Source: JAFLTL01 sp964389525
Lineage (GTDB): Bacteria > Bacteroidota > Bacteroidia > Bacteroidales > Muribaculaceae
Assembly (NCBI GenBank): GCA_964389525.1
Contig: CAYMEX010000014.1
Span: 14,918-78,917, forward strand
DNA: 64,000 nucleotides
Direction of reading: 5' to 3'
Shown: one piece after another, positions 53,584-62,244 of the stretch
Layout: the number at the start of each line of letters is the position of its first letter
Position numbering within the stretch: the stretch's first letter is position 1
Position numbers and translations under genes: made by a program
The notes under the pieces: generated by a model
Told to the model about the DNA's origin: nothing
The model's database searches: none
Seen by the model: only the letters and a program-made list of their open reading frames with translations

Positions 53584-55830
53584 TCAAGGCAGAGGGACTT
53601 CCTGCCACGACGGTGGGGTGACACCGAGCAGATGGCGCACAAAGAAGTCATAGCGCTTACGCTCACCGAAGTCCTCGCCCATAGTGTGGTGCGCGCCAGG
53701 TATCACCACCAGCTCAAAATCCTTGCCGGCACGGATAAGCGCGTCGGCCACCTGCATGGTGGACGCCGGATCGACATTGTCGTCCATCTCACCCACAACA
53801 AGCATCAGAGGATGCTGCAGGAGAGGGGCGTTGACAACGTTGGACGACTGAGCGTAACTCTCGTCGACAGGATATCCCATCCAGAGCTCGTTCCACCATA
53901 TCTTATCCATGCGGTTGTCGTGGCATCCGCAAGCCGAGTAACAGGCTTTGTAGAACTCGGGGTGCAGCAGCAGTGCTGAAAGCGACTCCTGACCACCGGC
54001 CGAGCATCCGTATATGCCGACACGGTCAAGATCCATGTAAGGATATTTCTCTCCGGCGGCTTTAAGCCACGCGATGTGGTCGGGGATCGCGGCGTCTTTC
54101 AGATTTTTGTAGCACACGTTCTCAAAGTCGCGTGAGCGGAACGAAGTGCCCATACCGTCAACCATCACAACGATGAAGCCGAGTTCTGAGAGCGAAGTCA
54201 TCCACCAGTCGTAGGGGCGGAAGGATTTTGGCACATACTGGTCGCCCGGACCCTGATAGATATACTCGATCACAGGATATTTCTTAGAAGGATCGAAATT
54301 CGACGGACGGCGTATCAGTCCCCACATAGGCGTTTTGCCGTCGCGTCCGGGAGCCACGAACACCTCGGGAGCCGTCCAGCCGGCAGCTGTGAGACGACTA
54401 ATATCGGCGGTCTCGAGGTGCATCAGTTCGCGGCCGTCGACCGCGCTGCGCAATGCCGCCTGAGGTGCATCGGCCACTGTCGACCACACATCGACCAGAT
54501 ACTTCATGTCGGGCGAATAAGTCACCGAATGGTGCCCCATAGCCGGGGTGAGATCGCGCATGTCGGTGCCGTCGGTCTTTATGCTGTAGTATCTTATCAG
54601 ATACGGGTCTTCGTCTTTATGCACTCCGCTTGCCGAGAAATAGATGCGTCCACCGTCCTCATCGACATGCTGCACACCGCGCACATACCATTCTCCGCGC
54701 GTTATCTGCCATGCGGGCTGCGCTGTTGTGCGGTCGATCATGTAGAGATGCTGGTAGCCGTCGCGCTCGCTGCTCCATATGATGTGTTTCCCGTCGGACA
54801 TGTCATGGCGGAAATTGCGCACATAATTCACATATTTGTCGTGAGTCTCCTCGACAATCGGGCGCATATCGCCACCGGTGGCAGTAAGCTCAAGCACACG
54901 GTACACCTTATGTCCGCGACCGTTGTATTCGACCGTCACCGCACGGCTGTCGGCTTCCCATACCGGATCAGACAGCTCATACTGATTGTCGATCAACGCC
55001 ACATCGGGTATAGACTTCTCCCCAGTCTCGACATTGAACACCGCCGGACGCTTGAACTGCACTTCATCGCCGGGCTTGGCATACTCCTGTTTGTGGAGCT
55101 TAGGCTGAAGCTGATCTACTGGCGACGACTCGACGTAATAGACATAATGCTTCACAGCCGGACGGATGCGGTTGACAGCGACACTGCGGCTATCGGGCGA
55201 CCATAATATGCGCGACGAATAGTAGTTGCCCATCGATCCGTCGTCGCTGAGCGCACGGGCATTGCGGCCGTCGGCATCGCTCACCCACACATTATAGTCT
55301 CTGATGAACGCCTTATGTTTCCCATCGGGCGAAACGACGGCTTCTCCACCGGTCTCCGGATCGACCACCATCCAGTGCGGCTCCTCGGGACGCGGAGGCA
55401 GCGGCGGCAATTCCTCCACTCTGTTGCCTTTCACAAAATATCTGTAGCGCGCACCGCGCATCGAGAAATCTATCGTATCGGCAGCGGCCGAAACACGCAC
55501 GATGCCCAGCTGCAGCGAGTCGCCGCTCACGTGGCTACCGGCAGCGTCGGAGACTGCTTTGGCAAGACGCTCATGATCAAACAGCAAGCCACATTTCCCC
55601 TTGGAGGCATCCACGAGCTTATAGCGTCTTCCCTCCGGCGTGTCGACGGCATAATGAAACTTGTCTGTTCCATCGATCCAGCGCGGGCTGACGCCGGCAT
55701 TCCACACGTTTTTCATCGAATACCTGTCGCGCAATTCATAGGCACGCCGGTAATCATCGGAAGTACCCTGTGCCATAGCGTTAATGCCAATAAAAAGCAC
55801 GGCAGCCGCCGTCAGACTTCTCACTTTCAT
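53584..55830 (-). CDS. DPP-IV-like S9 family peptidase
   Basis: 748 residues with signal peptide LTAAAVLFIGINAMAQ. A DPPIV_N propeller is followed by the S9 catalytic domain. Nucleophile Ser610 is in GIYGCSAGGQES, acid Asp683 in GEMDDNVDP, and His714/715 in IPGAHHTMGEDFG. The oxyanion/substrate stretch is YEFIVVMVDGMGTSFRSRDF-like (FIVVMVDGMGTSFRSR). It removes N-terminal dipeptides or cleaves after Pro/Ala; exact specificity unknown. The nucleophile motif is GCSAGG rather than the commoner G(W/F)SYGG. Its stop lies next to the 32-bp tandem repeat. Confidence 0.93.
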   Translation of the reverse strand: MKVRSLTAAAVLFIGINAMAQGTSDDYRRAYELRDRYSMKNVWNAGVSPRWIDGTDKFHYAVDTPEGRRYKLVDASKGKCGLLFDHERLAKAVSDAAGSHVSGDSLQLGIVRVSAAADTIDFSMRGARYRYFVKGNRVEELPPLPPRPEEPHWMVVDPETGGEAVVSPDGKHKAFIRDYNVWVSDADGRNARALSDDGSMGNYYSSRILWSPDSRSVAVNRIRPAVKHYVYYVESSPVDQLQPKLHKQEYAKPGDEVQFKRPAVFNVETGEKSIPDVALIDNQYELSDPVWEADSRAVTVEYNGRGHKVYRVLELTATGGDMRPIVEETHDKYVNYVRNFRHDMSDGKHIIWSSERDGYQHLYMIDRTTAQPAWQITRGEWYVRGVQHVDEDGGRIYFSASGVHKDEDPYLIRYYSIKTDGTDMRDLTPAMGHHSVTYSPDMKYLVDVWSTVADAPQAALRSAVDGRELMHLETADISRLTAAGWTAPEVFVAPGRDGKTPMWGLIRRPSNFDPSKKYPVIEYIYQGPGDQYVPKSFRPYDWWMTSLSELGFIVVMVDGMGTSFRSRDFENVCYKNLKDAAIPDHIAWLKAAGEKYPYMDLDRVGIYGCSAGGQESLSALLLHPEFYKACYSACGCHDNRMDKIWWNELWMGYPVDESYAQSSNVVNAPLLQHPLMLVVGEMDDNVDPASTMQVADALIRAGKDFELVVIPGAHHTMGEDFGERKRYDFFVRHLLGVTPPSWQEVPLP

Positions 55831-55888
55831 ACGATCGGGAAATATATTTGGTTATCTTATATTACATATGTTTGGTTATCTTCTGCTG

Positions 55889-55896
55889 CAAAGATA
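55889..55896 (-). promoter_or_regulatory. -7 box of the S9 peptidase gene
   Basis: TATCTTTG on the minus strand matches TAnnTTTG, about 59 nt upstream of the ATG at 55830. No clear -33. Confidence 0.45.
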
Positions 55897-55927
55897 CAAA
55901 CCTTTTCATCATTGGAGGTTTTTTGGC

Positions 55928-55935
55928 TAATTTTG
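55928..55935 (+). promoter_or_regulatory. -7 box of cobU-cobT-cobS-cobC
   Basis: TAATTTTG matches TAnnTTTG and lies 24-31 nt upstream of the cobU ATG at 55959. The gap (55831-55958) shows no recognisable cobalamin riboswitch. Confidence 0.45.
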
Positions 55936-55958
55936 CGAAACAAACTAACGACAGAGAG

Positions 55959-56492
55959 ATGAGTGCCCGTATCATAATGGTGACCGGCGGACAGCGGTCA
56001 GGAAAAAGTGCATTTGCCGAAAGCGTGGCTCTGGAGCTGGCGGAAAGGCCCACATATCTCGCGACCGCACAGATATTTGACGACGAGATGCGAAAGCGCG
56101 TCGAGGCTCACCGGGCACGCCGCCAGTCGCGGTGGAGAAACCTTGAGTCTCCGTTTGAACTCACCACACACCGGTTTGACGACGGAGAGACCGTTTTGCT
56201 CGACTGCCTGACCCTATGGGCATCAAACTGGTTTTTCAGACTCGGAGAAGACACGGATGCAGCGCTCGCCGAAATGAAATCGCAGCTTATACAGCTGGCC
56301 GAACGCGATATGACACTTGTCATCGTCACAAACGAGATAGGACTCGGAGGTGTGAGCGAGAATGCGCTGCGACGGCGTTTCACCGACCTGCAGGGCGCAA
56401 TAAACCAGTACGTCGCCTCGCTCGCCGACGAGGTGTATATGACCGTATCGGGAATTCCTGTCAAGATAAAACCGCAGCAAAAATCTTTATGA
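55959..56492 (+). CDS. cobU: Adenosylcobinamide kinase/guanylyltransferase CobU
   Basis: 177 residues from the ATG at 55959 (MSARIIMVTGGQRSGKSAFAE). The in-frame extension from 55848 covers the promoter. It phosphorylates adenosylcobinamide and transfers GMP. Motifs: P-loop GGQRSGKS, the guanylylated-His region RVEAHRARRQSRW, VLLDCLTLWASN, and VTNEIGLGGVSENALRRRF. Followed after 1 bp by cobT. Confidence 0.93.
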   Translation: MSARIIMVTGGQRSGKSAFAESVALELAERPTYLATAQIFDDEMRKRVEAHRARRQSRWRNLESPFELTTHRFDDGETVLLDCLTLWASNWFFRLGEDTDAALAEMKSQLIQLAERDMTLVIVTNEIGLGGVSENALRRRFTDLQGAINQYVASLADEVYMTVSGIPVKIKPQQKSL

Positions 56493-56493
56493 A

Positions 56494-57534
56494 ATGATAA
56501 AATTCGACATAAAGCCTGCCGACCACAGCCTCGACCGGGCCATCACCGACAAGATCGACAACCTCACCAAGCCGAAAGGTTCGCTCGGACGCCTTGAGGA
56601 ACTCGCTTTGAAAATATGCCGCATACAGCACACACTGAGTCCCGCGCTTCGTGCTCCCCACAACGTGTTGTTTGCCGCCGATCACGGCATACTCGACGAG
56701 GGTGTGAGCGTTTCGCCCAAGGAAGTGACCTGGCAGCAGCTCAGCCATTTCTCTAAAGGTGGAGCGGGCATAAACTTCCTGTGCGAACAACACGGATTCA
56801 ACCTCGTGCTCGTCGACGCCGGGGTCGATTACGACATACCTGCGGGACACGGCATAATCGACCGGAAGATACGCAAAGGCACGCGCAATTTCCTGCACGG
56901 CCCGGCAATGACACCCGAAGATATGGAGATGTGTCTCGAGCGCGGCGCGGGAATAGTTCGCGACATACATGAGTCGACAGGATGCAATGTCATAAGTTTC
57001 GGCGAGATGGGAAGCGGCAATACCTCGCCGTCGGCCATGTGGATGCACCTGTTCACAGGCATCGGTCTGCAGAAGTGCATAGGCGCCGGTGCGGGCCTCG
57101 ACTCCGACGGTATCCGCCACAAATATGAGGTGCTCGCCCGCGCGCTCGCCAACTACAGCGGCGGCGATGACGCGAAGTCGAAGATATCATGGTTCGGCGG
57201 CTACGAGATGGTCATGGCCATCGGCGGAATGCTGCAGGCCGCCCAGTCGGGCATGATCATTCTTGTCGACGGCTTCATAATGACAAGCGTGATACTCGCG
57301 GCCTCACAACTCTATCCCCAGGTGCTGGATTACGCCATCTTCGGCCATCAGGGCGACGAAAGCGGCCACCGGCTCATGCTTGAGGCAATGGGAGTGCGGG
57401 CGCTTCTGCATCTCGATCTGCGCCTCGGTGAAGGCTCTGGAGCGGTGTGCGCCTACCCGATCGTAGAGTCGGCCGTGAGAATGATCAACCGCATGGACTC
57501 GTTTCAGTCGGTAAACGTCACAAAATATTTCTGA
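56494..57534 (+). CDS. cobT: Nicotinate-nucleotide:DMB phosphoribosyltransferase CobT
   Basis: 346 residues. It activates the lower-ligand base to alpha-ribazole phosphate. Landmarks: LTKPKGSLGRLEELA, NVLFAADHGILDEGVS, the GEMGSGNTSPSA motif, GAGAGLDSDGI, and the catalytic Glu in LDLRLGEGSGAVCAYPIVE. The length fits the family. Its stop shares one base with the cobS start. Confidence 0.95.
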   Translation: MIKFDIKPADHSLDRAITDKIDNLTKPKGSLGRLEELALKICRIQHTLSPALRAPHNVLFAADHGILDEGVSVSPKEVTWQQLSHFSKGGAGINFLCEQHGFNLVLVDAGVDYDIPAGHGIIDRKIRKGTRNFLHGPAMTPEDMEMCLERGAGIVRDIHESTGCNVISFGEMGSGNTSPSAMWMHLFTGIGLQKCIGAGAGLDSDGIRHKYEVLARALANYSGGDDAKSKISWFGGYEMVMAIGGMLQAAQSGMIILVDGFIMTSVILAASQLYPQVLDYAIFGHQGDESGHRLMLEAMGVRALLHLDLRLGEGSGAVCAYPIVESAVRMINRMDSFQSVNVTKYF

Positions 57535-58286
57535 TGAAAACGTTTGCGGCCGCAGTAACGCTTTTTACCCGAATACCGGCATGGCGGTGGATCTCCATCC
57601 CGCAGGACGCATACTCCTCGGCGGTAGTCTGCTGGCCACTTACGGGCTGGATCACCGGAGGCGCCGCGGCGTTGTCGCTATTTGCAGCCGCGCAACTGCT
57701 TCCACTCTTCCCGGCTATCGTGATCGCGCTTATCGTCAGGCTTCTGCTGACAGGGGCGCTGCATGAAGACGGACTGGCCGATTTCTGCGACGGATTTGGA
57801 GGCGGCGACAGCAAGGAGCGCATACTCGCTATAATGAAGGACTCACATATCGGCACATATGGTGTCATCGGCCTGATATGTTATTTTCTTCTCGTATTCT
57901 CGCTGCTCTCCACTTTAACACCGGCGGCGGCAGCAATAGCCCTGTTTGTCTCTGACCCTGCGGCCAAAGCATGCACATCGCAGATAACCAACATACTGAC
58001 ATATGCGCGTCCCGAAGGAGCCAAAAACCGCATCACATATTCGGGCATGACTCTGTGGCAACTCACTTTCAACGTTCTGGCGGGCCTGGCACCGCTCGCA
58101 GCATTGTGTGTGTTCATCCCGTGGTTTCTGCTTGCGCTCCTGCTCCCGATAGCGGCCATATGCCTGCTGACAATAATGCTCAGAAAGCGCATCGGGGGCT
58201 ATACGGGCGACTGCTGCGGCGCATGCTGCCTGATATGCGAAGTTGCCATGCTCACCGGCATCGCGATAATTTATACCGCATTATGA
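57534..58286 (+). CDS. cobS: Cobalamin (5'-phosphate) synthase CobS
   Basis: 250 residues from the ATG at 57534 (MKTFAAAVTLFTRIPAW). Integral membrane enzyme joining adenosylcobinamide-GDP with alpha-ribazole(-phosphate). The active-site motif LHEDGLADFCDGFGGG and the C-terminal GGYTGDCCGA loop are visible, with about six membrane helices. It overlaps cobT by 1 nt and cobC by 4 nt. Confidence 0.94.
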   Translation: MKTFAAAVTLFTRIPAWRWISIPQDAYSSAVVCWPLTGWITGGAAALSLFAAAQLLPLFPAIVIALIVRLLLTGALHEDGLADFCDGFGGGDSKERILAIMKDSHIGTYGVIGLICYFLLVFSLLSTLTPAAAAIALFVSDPAAKACTSQITNILTYARPEGAKNRITYSGMTLWQLTFNVLAGLAPLAALCVFIPWFLLALLLPIAAICLLTIMLRKRIGGYTGDCCGACCLICEVAMLTGIAIIYTAL

Positions 58287-58816
58287 AGATCGTGCTGATA
58301 CGCCACACATCGGTTGATGTAGCCAAAGGCGTTTGCTACGGGCACACCGATGTGGCTCTTGCCCCCACATTCGCCGAGGAGGCACGAGCTGTCGCCGACA
58401 AGCTGCGCGGATATACCTTTGACCGTGTCTATACAAGCCCGCTGTCGCGGTGCGTGAAGCTGGCGGAGGCGTGCGGCTACCCGGATGCGATAAGAGACCG
58501 GCGGCTAAAAGAGATGAATTTCGGTGAATGGGAGATGCAGCCATTCGACAGAATCACCGACCCAAGGCTTCAGGTATGGTTCGACGACTACATGAATGTG
58601 GCTCCGACCGGCGGTGAGTCGGCCATGGAGCAACGCGCCCGATTGCTCGATTTCATCGAAGATCTACGGAAGAACACAGGCAACGACAGCTGTGTCGCAC
58701 TTTTTACGCACGCAGGCATGCTTGTGCACGCGCTTGTGGCGTTCGGCGACACGACCTATGACGAGGCTTACGGCTCTATCCCTCCCTACGGGTCTATAAT
58801 AGAATTAGATATCTGA
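58283..58816 (+). CDS. cobC: Alpha-ribazole phosphatase CobC
   Basis: 177 residues. Histidine phosphatase fold: RHTSVDVAKGVCYGHTD with the phospho-His motif IRHT, YTSPLSRC, EMNFGEWEMQPF and FTHAGMLVHAL. It removes the 5'-phosphate from the nucleotide loop. Its 3' end overlaps the convergent cbiB gene by 23 bp. Confidence 0.9.
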   Translation: MKIVLIRHTSVDVAKGVCYGHTDVALAPTFAEEARAVADKLRGYTFDRVYTSPLSRCVKLAEACGYPDAIRDRRLKEMNFGEWEMQPFDRITDPRLQVWFDDYMNVAPTGGESAMEQRARLLDFIEDLRKNTGNDSCVALFTHAGMLVHALVAFGDTTYDEAYGSIPPYGSIIELDI

Positions 58817-59729
58817 CTGTCAGAGCCATAAGCACGGTACAGAATTCCACTCCGCGATTGATACCGGTGGCACGCTCCATATCGCCGTAAGTGAAATCGC
58901 GCTGTGTGACACCTATATACGGTTTGTATACACTCTCGCCGAAATAGTCGTGCGTGCCGCCGAAACGACAGTCGAGTATTCCCGCCAGAGCCGCCTCAGG
59001 ATAACCGCTGTTAGGACTTGCATGTTCTCCGCCGAAATGACATACAAACGGCAACAGACGCGGTTTTCCGGCAACCATGACCATGAGCAGCGCCGTGAGC
59101 CTTGCCGGGATGAAATTGGCGGCATCGTCGATGCGGGCGGCCACCATGCCGAACTGACGGTAACGCTCGGTCTTGTAGCCGATCATCGAGTCGAGGGTAT
59201 TGACCATCTTGTAGGCCAGCATACCGGGCACACCGAGAAGCGCATACCAGAAAAGCGGGGCTACAACACCGTCGCTAAGATTTTCGGCAAGAGTCTCGAG
59301 TGCGGCAGTGCGTATCTCCTGAGCCGACAGCCCCGAAGTGTCGCGGCCGACGATACGGCCGACCTGTCTGCGTCCGGCTTCAAGAGACTCGTCGACAGCC
59401 CTGAACACCATGCGCACCTCGCGTATAAGCGTAGTGCCGGCGAGACAGTAGTAGATCAGTATGGCTTGCACGGCAACCTCAGCCCACTGCCAGGCCGACG
59501 GCCGATGAAGCAACCACACAGCCAGGATGTAGACTCCGGCAATAAGCGTTACGGCGCAGACGGCACCTTTCACCGTCCGGCCTCTGCCTTTATTGAAATG
59601 CCGTTCGCAAAAAGCGATAGCGTTGCCGAACCACACGATGGGATGCGGCAGCCGCGACGGATCTCCTGCCACCATGTCGAGCAGCCACCCCGTCAGCAAC
59701 GGCAGTATTGCAATCACAGCGTAATCCAT
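58794..59729 (-). CDS. cbiB: Adenosylcobinamide-phosphate synthase CbiB
   Basis: 311 residues, membrane protein with about five helices. It attaches aminopropanol phosphate to adenosylcobyric acid. Landmarks: LDMVAGDPSRLPHPIVWFG, FNKGRGRTVKGAV, LAENLSDGVVAPLFWY, GYKTERYRQFGMVAARIDDAANFIPAR (two blocks) and the C-terminal SPNSGYPEAALAGIL. It overlaps cobD by 16 nt. It is the last gene of the minus-strand cobalamin run. Confidence 0.93.
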   Translation of the reverse strand: MDYAVIAILPLLTGWLLDMVAGDPSRLPHPIVWFGNAIAFCERHFNKGRGRTVKGAVCAVTLIAGVYILAVWLLHRPSAWQWAEVAVQAILIYYCLAGTTLIREVRMVFRAVDESLEAGRRQVGRIVGRDTSGLSAQEIRTAALETLAENLSDGVVAPLFWYALLGVPGMLAYKMVNTLDSMIGYKTERYRQFGMVAARIDDAANFIPARLTALLMVMVAGKPRLLPFVCHFGGEHASPNSGYPEAALAGILDCRFGGTHDYFGESVYKPYIGVTQRDFTYGDMERATGINRGVEFCTVLMALTVRYLILL

Positions 59730-60724
59730 TCTTTCATTGCTTTGATAAGCCGGTCGTTTTCATCGACGCACTGCGCCGCCACTCTGAAATGCCGTGGTGA
59801 GAGTCCGGCGAAATTTGAAGCATCTCTAACCAGCAGACCGTGGCGCGCCACAAGCCACTCTTTCAGCTCGGCCGCGTTTCGATCGGGCAATGCGGCCAAG
59901 AAGAAATTGCAGTCGGTAGGCATAACCATCATACCCGTCTCTGCGAACGCTTCCGACATACGCAACGCCTCGACGTGGAGAGCTGCCGCATCAATCTGAT
60001 AGTCGGCGCAGTGTGCCAGAAGGTATTTCGCCGCCTCAATCGCGACGGAGTTTACCGACCATGGCATACGCAACGCCCGCAGACGGCCGATGATTTCCGG
60101 CAAGGCAATGGCGTAGCCGATACGTAGCCCGGGCACGGCAAACTGTTTGGTAAGCGAATGCAGCATCACCACATTCCGGCGGTTTACGACATCGTCAACA
60201 GTCAGCACACTTTTCATCGAATAATCGGCATAAGCCTGATCGACAACAAAAAGTGTATCGGCGTGCGTGTCGACGACACCGAGCAGCATCTCGCGGTCGC
60301 AGACCTGCCCGGTAGGATTATTGGGATTGCAGAGCCACACGACGTCTGCGTCATCACCGATGCCGTATACATCTGCCACTCCATGCACACAGTGACCGAA
60401 TATGCGGCACGCATCCTCATATTCGCGGAATGTAGGTACGACGATCTCAGAAAGTGCACCACGGTAACAGTGTGCGATAAGATAAATCGCTTCGGTGGCT
60501 CCGTTGGTGACAATGACATTTTCTGTCGATACCTCGTGCCGCTTGGCCAGTATTGTCTCGACGCTGCGTGGCTCAGGCTCGGGGTAGTTGCGGAATATGT
60601 CGCCGCAAGCGGCAAGATGCCGCATAAGACCGGTGTGGTCTACTGTCTGGTGTATGTTAGTGCTGAAATTGACGCGCACCCGGCCGCCGTAGCGGTATAG
60701 ATCGTCGCCGTGTCCCTCAATCAT
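59714..60724 (-). CDS. cobD: L-threonine-O-3-phosphate decarboxylase CobD-like (PLP)
   Basis: 336 residues. PLP enzyme of the histidinol-phosphate aminotransferase-like group, beginning GHGDDLYRYGGRVRVNFSTNI, a CobD/CobC-type start. Motifs: VTNGATEAIYLIAHCY, VWLCNPNNPTGQVCDREML, DQAYADYSM, and the PLP Lys in SLTKQFAVPGLRIGY. Placed between cbiP and cbiB it should make (R)-1-aminopropan-2-ol phosphate from threonine phosphate; sequence alone could not exclude an aminotransferase. It overlaps both neighbours (8 and 16 nt). Confidence 0.88.
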   Translation of the reverse strand: MIEGHGDDLYRYGGRVRVNFSTNIHQTVDHTGLMRHLAACGDIFRNYPEPEPRSVETILAKRHEVSTENVIVTNGATEAIYLIAHCYRGALSEIVVPTFREYEDACRIFGHCVHGVADVYGIGDDADVVWLCNPNNPTGQVCDREMLLGVVDTHADTLFVVDQAYADYSMKSVLTVDDVVNRRNVVMLHSLTKQFAVPGLRIGYAIALPEIIGRLRALRMPWSVNSVAIEAAKYLLAHCADYQIDAAALHVEALRMSEAFAETGMMVMPTDCNFFLAALPDRNAAELKEWLVARHGLLVRDASNFAGLSPRHFRVAAQCVDENDRLIKAMKEWITL

Positions 60725-62231
60725 TGTCGGTCATTATTCTGTAAAGTTCGGGAATATCAATGTAGGTTCTCAGCCAGTCGGCAAGCGCGTCATACTGGGT
60801 CTCCTTGTAGTCGCCGTAGTCAGGCACGCTTTCCACATCACCGAGATATGGAGCAAGCAGATGTTCAATCACTGCCTGATTGTCGAGCAGACCATGTATG
60901 TAGCTGCCGAAACAGCGGCTGTCGGCCACACAGCCGTCGACAGTTCCGTCATCAAAAACAGAAAGCGGAGCAGCCGACTCCGTGCGTCCCATATGTATCT
61001 CATATCCCCGGCAAACTCTGTCGTCGGAAAGGAAACGGAACGTCACCTGACGTGTCTGTTTCTCACGTGTCATCACCGTCTTTACAGGCAACAGCCCCAG
61101 CCCGGGCAATACGGAGGGTCCGCCGTCGATACCATCGGGATCTGCGACCTCCTCGCCCATTATCTGATAGCCCCCGCATATGCCGATCACGGTTTTTCCT
61201 GCCGCCCGCGCCTCGCATATCGCTTTCGCCATACCCGTTTTTCTCAGATTCAGTAAATCGTCCTGGGTGTTTTTGCTGCCCGGTATTATCACGATATCGG
61301 CCTCACCGATCTCCTCGGGCGACACAGCATAAAACAGATTCACATCATTGTGCCGCTCGATCACGTTGAAATCCGTGAAGTTGGATATGTGCTTCAGCAA
61401 TACCACGGCGATATTCACTTTGCCCGATGAGGCATGTCTTTTTTTCGAGGCGATAGCAACAGAGTCCTCCTCGTCGATATGGATATGCGTAGCCATCGGC
61501 ACGACTCCGAGTACCGGCACGCCACAGATATCCTCCATGATACGGCGCCCCTCGTCGAAAAGTCTCAGGTCGCCTCTGAACTTATTGACGATTATACCCT
61601 TAATGCGGCGGCGGTCTTCCTCGCTCTGAAGCATTACCGAACCATAGGCCCTCGCAAACACACCGCCACGGTCAATGTCAGCCACAAGTATCACCTTTGC
61701 ACCGGCATAACGGGCCATCGACATGTTGACAATATCACCGTCCCTGAGGTTAATTTCAGAAATACTGCCCGCCCCCTCCATCACTATTGGATTGTACTTT
61801 TCTCTGAGACGGTCGAAAGCTGCGTGAGCCACCTTACGCAGTTCTTCCTTCCCCTCCTTTCTGAAATACTGGTAAGCGTCGCGATCGCCACACGGCCTGC
61901 CGTTGATGACAACCTGCGACCTCATTTCACCCGAGGGCTTCAGAAGTATCGGATTCATATCGGTCAGGCAGGCGATGCCGGCCGCTTCGGCCTGAACCGC
62001 CTGGGCACGTCCGATCTCGCGGCCGTCGGGGGTCGCATATGAGTTCAGTGCCATATTCTGCGCCTTGAACGGAGCCGGGGCGTAGCCGTCCTGAAGAAAT
62101 ATACGGCATAGCCCGGTGGCGATCAGGCTCTTGCCGACATCGCTCCCTGTACCGGCCAACATGACAGGCGACAGGCGCAACGACGCGACAGGCTTCGTGC
62201 TGTCAGCTATCCGTGTAAAAATCCGTGCCAT
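60717..62231 (-). CDS. cbiP: Cobyric acid synthase CbiP (CobQ type)
   Basis: 504 residues. It amidates adenosylcobyrinic acid diamide at four carboxylates using glutamine and ATP. The N-terminal dethiobiotin-synthetase-like domain has GTGSDVGKSLIATGLCRIF and KAQNMALNSYATPDGREIGRAQ. The C-terminal glutaminase has nucleophile Cys in IGICGGYQIMGE and His in YIHGLLDN. It starts 13 bp after the ApgM-like gene. Confidence 0.95.
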   Translation of the reverse strand: MARIFTRIADSTKPVASLRLSPVMLAGTGSDVGKSLIATGLCRIFLQDGYAPAPFKAQNMALNSYATPDGREIGRAQAVQAEAAGIACLTDMNPILLKPSGEMRSQVVINGRPCGDRDAYQYFRKEGKEELRKVAHAAFDRLREKYNPIVMEGAGSISEINLRDGDIVNMSMARYAGAKVILVADIDRGGVFARAYGSVMLQSEEDRRRIKGIIVNKFRGDLRLFDEGRRIMEDICGVPVLGVVPMATHIHIDEEDSVAIASKKRHASSGKVNIAVVLLKHISNFTDFNVIERHNDVNLFYAVSPEEIGEADIVIIPGSKNTQDDLLNLRKTGMAKAICEARAAGKTVIGICGGYQIMGEEVADPDGIDGGPSVLPGLGLLPVKTVMTREKQTRQVTFRFLSDDRVCRGYEIHMGRTESAAPLSVFDDGTVDGCVADSRCFGSYIHGLLDNQAVIEHLLAPYLGDVESVPDYGDYKETQYDALADWLRTYIDIPELYRIMTDND

Positions 62232-62244
62232 CGTTTCTGATATT

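Noticed and set aside
55831..55958. Cobalamin riboswitch before cobU
   Set aside because: The gap is too short and lacks the conserved B12-box pattern; the region fits a simple promoter.
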